Source: AV69 sp036498205
GTDB lineage: Bacteria > Verrucomicrobiota > Verrucomicrobiia > Chthoniobacterales > UBA10450
Reading direction: 5' to 3'
DNA length: 9,475 bases
NCBI GenBank assembly: GCA_036498205.1
Contig: DASXIC010000052.1
Span: 1-9,475, forward strand
Below, piece after piece: positions 6,145 through 9,475 of this stretch (position 1 is the stretch's first letter; each line of letters opens with the position of its first letter). Position numbers and translations under genes: made by a program. Below the pieces are notes generated by a model. That model was not told the DNA's origin. It saw only the letters and a list, made by a program, of their open reading frames with translations, and did not search any database.

Positions 6145-6807
6145 ATGGGTGTTGTCGATGAGTTGTGGCGCTTTCCGAAATGGACGCAATCTCCCCGGGA
6201 AGAATTGGCAAACACCGTCAGTCACGGGATTGGATTACTCGCAGCGATAATCGGCACGCCGGTTCTGCTCCTGGCTGCACTCAATGCCGGCAGCGACGGG
6301 TTTTTTGCCGGCACCATCGTTTTTGCGGTGACAACGATGGTGTTATATCTCGGGTCCACGCTCTACCATGCCTGGCCGCAAACGCGCGCAAAATGCGCCC
6401 TGCAGGTTTTCGATCATTCCGCCATTTTTCTACTTATCGCAGGGACCTACACACCGTTCACGCTCGGTCCACTTCGTGGAGTATGGGGCTGGACCATGCT
6501 GGGGATGATCTGGGCCCTGGCGATTTTGGGCGTGATTATGAAATCAACGCGAGGGACGTCGCGCCATCCGAGACTGGGACTGGCTCTTTATCTCGGAATG
6601 GGCTGGTCGGCCCTCATCGTCATTCGCCCCCTGATCTCTGTCGTGCCGAGAATCGCATTATTCTGGTTAGCCACGGGCGGAATCGCTTATACGATCGGCG
6701 TGCTATTTTTCGTTAACAAGCGCCGGTATGCTCACTTTATCTGGCATTTGTTCGTGCTGGCCGGGACAAGCTGCCACTTTCTGGCGGTGCTCGCCTGCAC
6801 GAGCTGA
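6145..6807 (+). CDS. trhA: Hemolysin III family membrane protein (TrhA, PAQR superfamily)
   Basis: The product is a 220-residue inner-membrane protein with about seven hydrophobic helices. TrhA proteins are linked to membrane lipid homeostasis and are distant relatives of adiponectin receptors; the hemolysin name comes from heterologous assays. The family motifs are all present: EELANTVSHGIGLLAA (19-34), the S71-x3-H75 motif in GSTLYHAWP, D90-H91 in FDHSAIFLLIAGTYTPF (89-105), and the C-terminal H197-x3-H201 followed by H211 in HFIWHLFVLAGTSCHF. These Ser, Asp and His residues match the proposed zinc or hydrolase site of the superfamily. The frame is open back to a GTG at 6052, but the extra 31 residues are Arg/Cys-rich and unlike the family. 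The ATG at 6145 gives the normal length and N-terminus (MGVVDELWRFPKW). It stands alone, with repeat-filled gaps on both sides. Confidence 0.9.
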   Translation: MGVVDELWRFPKWTQSPREELANTVSHGIGLLAAIIGTPVLLLAALNAGSDGFFAGTIVFAVTTMVLYLGSTLYHAWPQTRAKCALQVFDHSAIFLLIAGTYTPFTLGPLRGVWGWTMLGMIWALAILGVIMKSTRGTSRHPRLGLALYLGMGWSALIVIRPLISVVPRIALFWLATGGIAYTIGVLFFVNKRRYAHFIWHLFVLAGTSCHFLAVLACTS

Positions 6808-6820
6808 CGATAAGCAATTG

Positions 6821-6848
6821 CGGAATGCGGAGTTCGGAATTCGGAATG
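6821..6848 (+). repeat. Heptamer array, four in-phase CGGAATK-type units
   Basis: Units CGGAATG, CGGAGTT, CGGAATT and CGGAATG run without slippage, starting 13 bp after the hemolysin III stop codon. The array is the same purine-rich plus-strand class as at 5005-5039, in a shifted phase. Confidence 0.8.
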
Positions 6849-7316
6849 AAAAACCGGTCTTCGTGCGTTGCCGCTTTCCTGATTATTTTTAATCTCTGTC
6901 GAAGAGTTCCCGGAAGCTGAAAGAGGGCCAACGGTTTTCCGCCATATTTCGCCAGCAGTCTTTGGAATCGCGATAACTGGTAACCGGGGCGGGGATTTTG
7001 GAATGCGGAGCGGAATCCAGAACGTTAAGAGAGTGCAAGAAGTTTCGCAGCTTGTGCTGAATCCAATCGCGCCACTTGATGCATCTCAAGAGTAGGTGGG
7101 CGTTATCCCGAGAGCTGGAAGTCAAGATCCCGAAGGCGGAGATTCGTCGAATGGACCGGACGATTCGCTCCGGCCGCAGACTCCGGAGCAAGAGCTTCTG
7201 ATGCGATTGATAGAACAGCTTGGACGTGGTTCGGAAGCCGACGGGGGCGGATCGTCAGGGGGATGGCAGAAGGAAATGCGGAACTCGGAGTGAAGAGCGG
7301 GTGCGAGCCGGACTTG

Positions 7317-7351
7317 GGAATTTGGAATGCGGAATTGGGAGTGCGGAAGCG
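7317..7351 (+). repeat. Heptamer array, five in-phase units
   Basis: Units GGAATTT, GGAATGC, GGAATTG, GGAGTGC and GGAAGCG are consecutive. A shorter pair (CGGAACT, CGGAGTG) sits just upstream at 7279-7292. Together they fill the gap before the histidine phosphatase gene and encode the repetitive N-terminal half of a spurious overlapping ORF (7263-7637). Confidence 0.75.
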
Positions 7352-7533
7352 CCAGTCAAAGCTGAACCCGAAAACCGGACACCGTAGACCGGAAAGGCAA
7401 AAGCCGATGTGGGAACCGATAGTCCGGGTTTTTGAGTCGATTTCAGTCGGAAACGTAGAAGTGCATCACCGAGGAGGAACACGAAGTCGCTTGCAGGCGA
7501 TCCTGCTAACCGGCAAAGATTTCCGATTAGAAA

Positions 7534-8229
7534 ATGGCTTCGGAGACGACTCGAGTTTTCATGGTCCGGCATGGCGCCACTGTTTTGAGCGCCGAAGATC
7601 GATTCGCCGGCGCGACCGACGTGGATCTTTCCGATGAAGGCCGCGAACAGACACAACGGTTAGCCGAACGGTTGAGTCGCGAAAAGCTGGCAGCGGTCTA
7701 CGCGTCGCCGCTTTCTCGTACGATGGAAACGGCCGCCATCCTGGCAGCACCGCACAAACTTTCGGTGCAGGCCCGCGATGGGCTGCGCGAAATTAATCAC
7801 GGTCGCTGGGAGCAAATGACGCGACGCGAAGTAGAACAAAAGTTTCCGGTGGAAGCTGCCGAATGGGAAAGGGACCCGTATACGTTTGCTCCAGTAGGCG
7901 GCGAAAGCGGCCTGCAAGTGACGGCACGGGCTTTGCCAGTCCTGATTGACCTGGTGCGACAGCATCCGGCCGAGAATATTCTCGTCGTTTCGCACAAAGG
8001 GACGATCCGTTTGCTGCTGAGCTCACTTCTGGGGTTCGATCCGCGCCGTTACCGAGACAATCTCGATCAGAAACCAGCTGCATTGAATATTGTCGATTTC
8101 AGGGACCCGGTGCGATCGCGTCTGACATTGTTTAACGATACCTCGCACTACGATCGCGCAGGCAAGGCAATTCCGCGCCGACCAGCCGGGCAGTTATCCA
8201 AGTGGTGGGAAGACAAAGCCGGCAGCTGA
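7534..8229 (+). CDS. Histidine phosphatase superfamily protein (phosphoglycerate mutase-like, branch 1)
   Basis: A 231-residue cytoplasmic enzyme that removes or transfers phosphate through a phosphohistidine. The catalytic RHG motif is R12-H13-G14 in VFMVRHGAT. The second phosphate-binding Arg is R62 in YASPLSRTMETA. The acid is E86 in LREINHGRWE, and the second His is H154 in ILVVSHKGTIRLLL. GGESG (122-126) is the usual loop before the last helix. This layout fits the CobC/GpmB-like group (alpha-ribazole phosphatase, dephospho-sugar or broad phosphatases). Without cobalamin genes nearby I do not assign a substrate. The C-terminal 30 residues (GKAIPRRPAGQLSKWWEDK) extend beyond the core. The ATG at 7534 is used; an ATG at 7561 (M10) would start only two residues before RHG and is too short. 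No clear Shine-Dalgarno is visible. Confidence 0.9.
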   Translation: MASETTRVFMVRHGATVLSAEDRFAGATDVDLSDEGREQTQRLAERLSREKLAAVYASPLSRTMETAAILAAPHKLSVQARDGLREINHGRWEQMTRREVEQKFPVEAAEWERDPYTFAPVGGESGLQVTARALPVLIDLVRQHPAENILVVSHKGTIRLLLSSLLGFDPRRYRDNLDQKPAALNIVDFRDPVRSRLTLFNDTSHYDRAGKAIPRRPAGQLSKWWEDKAGS

Positions 8230-8236
8230 GAGAAAT

Positions 8237-8261
8237 CGGATTGTGATCCGCCTTGGCAAGG
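8237..8261 (+). terminator. Two small stem-loops after the histidine phosphatase gene
   Basis: CGGAT (8237-8241) pairs with ATCCG (8246-8250) around TGTG, and immediately afterwards CCTT (8251-8254) pairs with AAGG (8258-8261) around GGC. They begin 7 bp past the stop codon, a plausible place for a 3'-end structure, but no T-tract follows. Chance is possible. Confidence 0.28.
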
Positions 8262-8345
8262 ATCCGGCGCGACAGGGAAGCGAAAAACGCTGAAATAGAG
8301 GTGTGCCGGGTTTTGTGCTTCGCGGGATTATGATTTTGTCGTAGC

Positions 8346-8366
8346 AGGTGGCGAGCGTTCGCCGTA
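8346..8366 (+). promoter_or_regulatory. Hairpin between a Shine-Dalgarno-like box and the start codon
   Basis: AGGTGG (8346-8351) is a fair ribosome-binding sequence but lies 15 bases from the ATG at 8367. In between, GGCGA (8350-8354) and TCGCC (8359-8363) form a perfect five-pair stem with a GCGT loop ending three bases before the start codon. Folding would overlap the box and could limit initiation, or shorten the effective spacing. It may also be a dispersed palindromic repeat unit that landed here. Confidence 0.3.
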
Positions 8367-8849
8367 ATGACCTCAGAACTCGCAACTACAAAGAAAACCC
8401 CTGACTTTCGCTGGCGATTCTGGCGCGACGTGCTGGTTTTCCAGCTCAAAATGCTGATCGGAAATTTCCGCGATTTCGCACTAATTCCGGTGTCGATCGT
8501 CGCCGCTCTGATCGATGTCGTTTTCAAGGGCAAACGGGAAGGCGATCTTTTTTACAGAGTGCTGCGATGGGGTTGGCACAGCGAAGAGATGCTGGACGTC
8601 TATAGCCCGATCCGGCACGAAACGAGCGACCTAAAAGTTAACCCCAACTATACGGTCGATTCGGTCATAACACGCTTGGAGAGCGTGCTGGTGCGCGAAT
8701 ATGAAAAAGGCGGAACGGCCGCGAGCATCAAGACAGCACTCGATAAAGCAATCGACCAGGTACATCGGGAGACGCGCCACCACGGCAAACGGGCAAGAGA
8801 TCTGGTCGGGCGTGCCACCGATAAACTACGGCGGGAAAGCGCAGAATAG
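8367..8849 (+). CDS. Conserved-looking hypothetical protein with one membrane-embedded hydrophobic segment
   Basis: A 160-residue protein that I cannot assign to a named family. Residues 14-35 are aromatic and basic (RWRFWRDVLVFQLKMLIG). Residues 22-54 form an amphipathic-to-hydrophobic segment containing ALIPVSIVAALIDVVF that probably sits in or on the membrane. Residues 55-95 hold aromatic and charged residues (FYRVLRWGWHSEEMLDVYS). The C-terminal half (96-160) is predicted mostly helical and charged, with a very basic tail (RETRHHGKRARDL, then TDKLRRESAE) lacking cysteines and catalytic motifs. A peripheral membrane or scaffold role is a guess. GC-rich third positions, a normal start and the lack of competing frames support a real gene. 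The ATG at 8367 follows the hairpin described upstream. It lies 137 bp after the histidine phosphatase. Confidence 0.72.
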   Translation: MTSELATTKKTPDFRWRFWRDVLVFQLKMLIGNFRDFALIPVSIVAALIDVVFKGKREGDLFYRVLRWGWHSEEMLDVYSPIRHETSDLKVNPNYTVDSVITRLESVLVREYEKGGTAASIKTALDKAIDQVHRETRHHGKRARDLVGRATDKLRRESAE

Positions 8850-8851
8850 AC

Positions 8852-8879
8852 AAACCGGAAACCGAGGAGGGGAAACCGG
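8852..8879 (+). repeat. Heptamer array of the AAACCGG type
   Basis: Four in-phase units (AAACCGG, AAACCGA, GGAGGGG, AAACCGG) start two bases after the stop codon of the 160-aa gene and occupy most of the 66-bp gap before the DUF486 gene. The third unit has diverged but keeps the seven-base length and the purine strand. Confidence 0.65.
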
Positions 8880-8915
8880 CTAACATCCTGGGAGAAAAGC
8901 CCGAACAAATGCGAC

Positions 8916-9242
8916 ATGAAAACGATCGTACTTTTGATCATCTCCAATGTGTTCATGAACCTGGCGTGGTATGGGCACCTAAAATTTAAAAGCTGGCCCC
9001 TTTGGCTGGCGATCCTGGCCAGCTGGCTGATCGCCTTGTTCGAATACATTTTCCAGGTCCCGGCCAATCGGGTCGGATCGGATGAGTGGACAGTGCCGCA
9101 GCTTAAGATCCTCCAGGAGTGCATCACGCTGGCGGTGTTTATCGTCATCGCATTCGTGCTCTTTCGTTCGCCGTTGAAATGGAATTATTGCGTGGCTTAC
9201 GCACTAATTGTGGGCGCTGTGTTTTTCGCTTTCAGGTTTTGA
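8916..9242 (+). CDS. DMT-superfamily small membrane protein, DUF486
   Basis: A 108-residue integral membrane protein of the DUF486 (PF04342) family, of the usual length for it. Family hallmarks are clear: NVFMNLAWYGHLK (11-23), WPLWLAILASWLIALFEY (27-44), FQVPANRVG (46-54), QLKILQECITLAVF (62-75) and the last helix LKWNYCVAYALIVGAVFF (87-104). About four transmembrane helices are predicted (2-20, 27-47, 65-84, 88-107). The family is placed with the drug/metabolite transporters by fold, but its substrate is unknown, so no transport role is claimed. The ATG at 8916 is the first in frame and starts directly at the first helix. GGGAGA lies about 20 bases upstream, too far to be a good ribosome-binding site. 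It may be co-transcribed with the 160-aa gene 66 bp upstream. Confidence 0.9.
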   Translation: MKTIVLLIISNVFMNLAWYGHLKFKSWPLWLAILASWLIALFEYIFQVPANRVGSDEWTVPQLKILQECITLAVFIVIAFVLFRSPLKWNYCVAYALIVGAVFFAFRF

Positions 9243-9263
9243 ACCGACAATGCGGAATGACAT

Positions 9264-9312
9264 CGGACACCGGACACCGGAAATCGCGAACAAAAGACCG
9301 GAAATCGGACAC
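9264..9312 (+). repeat. Longest strict heptamer array, seven units
   Basis: Seven units keep perfect register: CGGACAC twice, then CGGAAAT, CGCGAAC, AAAAGAC, CGGAAAT and CGGACAC. The middle two have diverged without any insertion or deletion. The array leads into the palindrome ACCCGG-T-CCGGGT (9311-9323), which touches the promoter of the next gene. Confidence 0.8.
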
Positions 9313-9324
9313 CCGGTCCGGGTT

Positions 9325-9354
9325 TTGACTATTGCCGGCACGGTTCGATATGCT
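9325..9354 (+). promoter_or_regulatory. Sigma-70-like promoter, apparently leaderless
   Basis: TTGACT (9325-9330) and TATGCT (9349-9354) are each one or two bases off consensus and separated by 18 bp. The expected transcription start, about seven bases after the -10 box, falls on or next to the ATG at 9360-9362. The mRNA would then have essentially no leader, which fits the lack of any ribosome-binding site. The palindrome 9311-9323 overlaps the upstream edge of the -35 region and could be an operator. Confidence 0.5.
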
Positions 9355-9359
9355 GGCCC

Positions 9360-9475
9360 ATGACTAACGAGCTACAGGAAGTTTCGCCCAGGCTTTTTTT
9401 CGACACCATCAACGCTTATCAACATACTGCTGCGATCACGGCCGCAGTAGAGCTGGACATATTCACTGCGATTGG
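9360..9475 (+). CDS. Probable SAM-dependent methyltransferase, N-terminal fragment cut by the window end
   Basis: Only 38 codons are present, with no stop before the window ends. The fragment reads FFDTINAYQHTAAITAAVEL then DIFTAI, which matches the helical dimerisation segment at the front of the plant-type O-methyltransferase family and related class I methyltransferases: a helix of the form AYxxTAAxxAAxELxIFxAI before the winged-helix part. The SAM-binding domain would lie outside the window. The ATG at 9360 sits just downstream of a sigma-70-like -10 box. Substrate and exact subfamily cannot be judged from this fragment. Confidence 0.65.
   Translation, partial: MTNELQEVSPRLFFDTINAYQHTAAITAAVELDIFTAI

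Larger units (their letters stand above)
6808..7533. other. 726-bp gap without a supportable gene
   Basis: The gap holds heptamer arrays at 6821-6848, 7000-7018 (irregular) and 7270-7351, plus CCGGACAC-type units near 7367-7396. Between the arrays, 7061-7198 on the plus strand is one open frame of 45 codons with strong G/C preference at third positions and an Arg/Lys-rich product (for example SRWALSRELEVKIPKAEIRR). It has no plausible upstream start except an ATG at 7079 and I recognise no family. An overlapping frame at 7096-7293 ends in an array. A minus-strand frame at 6889-7191 is also open. These may be decayed coding sequence. I see no tRNA or structured RNA. Confidence 0.5.

Noticed and set aside
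6846..6920. 24-residue hydrophobic mini-ORF (MKNRSSCVAAFLIIFNLCRR)
   Set aside because: Its start codon belongs to the last unit of a heptamer array and no ribosome-binding site is seen; too short to support.
6889..7191. Minus-strand 100-codon ORF in the gene-poor gap
   Set aside because: Considered as a REP-associated transposase or other fragment, but no family motif (for example HUH with a catalytic Tyr) is present and part of it is repeat-derived.
7263..7637. Plus-strand 124-codon ORF before the histidine phosphatase
   Set aside because: Its first half is translated from heptamer repeats and its second half overlaps the true phosphatase frame.
5005..9312. Heptamer arrays as a CRISPR array
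   Set aside because: Units are 7 bp with no spacers, and no cas gene is nearby.
1..9475. A defence, toxin-antitoxin or other novel multi-gene system
   Set aside because: Most genes belong to common unrelated families, spacing is loose, and no nuclease, toxin, helicase or partner signature appears; the unusual signal is in the repeats, not a gene cassette.

Overview
The window reads as chromosomal DNA from an uncultured soil-type bacterium, most likely a Verrucomicrobiota member of the Chthoniobacterales/'Udaeobacter' kind. This is an inference from three things: GC content in the high fifties, weak Shine-Dalgarno signals, and gaps filled with degenerate purine-rich tandem repeats. No rRNA or marker gene is present to confirm it. 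There is no tRNA, rRNA, CRISPR array, insertion sequence or phage gene.

Layout. On the minus strand, 49-2085 encodes an exported metal-dependent amidohydrolase with an extra N-terminal domain. After a divergent gap, everything else is on the plus strand. The order is: an exported serine hydrolase of the class C beta-lactamase/PBP fold (2346-3734); an FMN nitronate monooxygenase (3904-4983); a tiny lipoprotein (5104-5310); an exported helix plus cupredoxin-like protein lacking copper ligands (5462-5923); a TrhA/hemolysin III membrane protein (6145-6807); a gap of about 720 bp with no supportable gene; a histidine phosphatase (7534-8229); an unrecognised 160-aa protein with one membrane-embedded segment (8367-8849); a DUF486 four-helix membrane protein (8916-9242); and the first 38 codons of a probable SAM-dependent methyltransferase (9360 to the window end).

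The genes do not form one pathway. Gaps of 66-726 bp and the absence of overlaps suggest mostly separate transcription units of envelope, hydrolytic and housekeeping-accessory functions. The two small exported proteins at 5104-5923 are the only adjacent pair that looks functionally suggestive.

The most striking non-gene structure is a family of in-register 7-bp tandem repeats, with units such as GGAATGC, CGGAATT, AAACCGG, CGGACAC and CAGATTG, in most intergenic gaps. They are always purine-rich on the plus strand. They resemble in kind the heptameric STRR repeats of cyanobacteria. Two of the gaps also hold copies of a hairpin-forming element that share blocks around TTCTGAT and TGGGTTCCTG. 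These repeats create false start codons and false ORFs, which affected several start choices here. I found no convincing defence, toxin-antitoxin or other novel multi-gene system.
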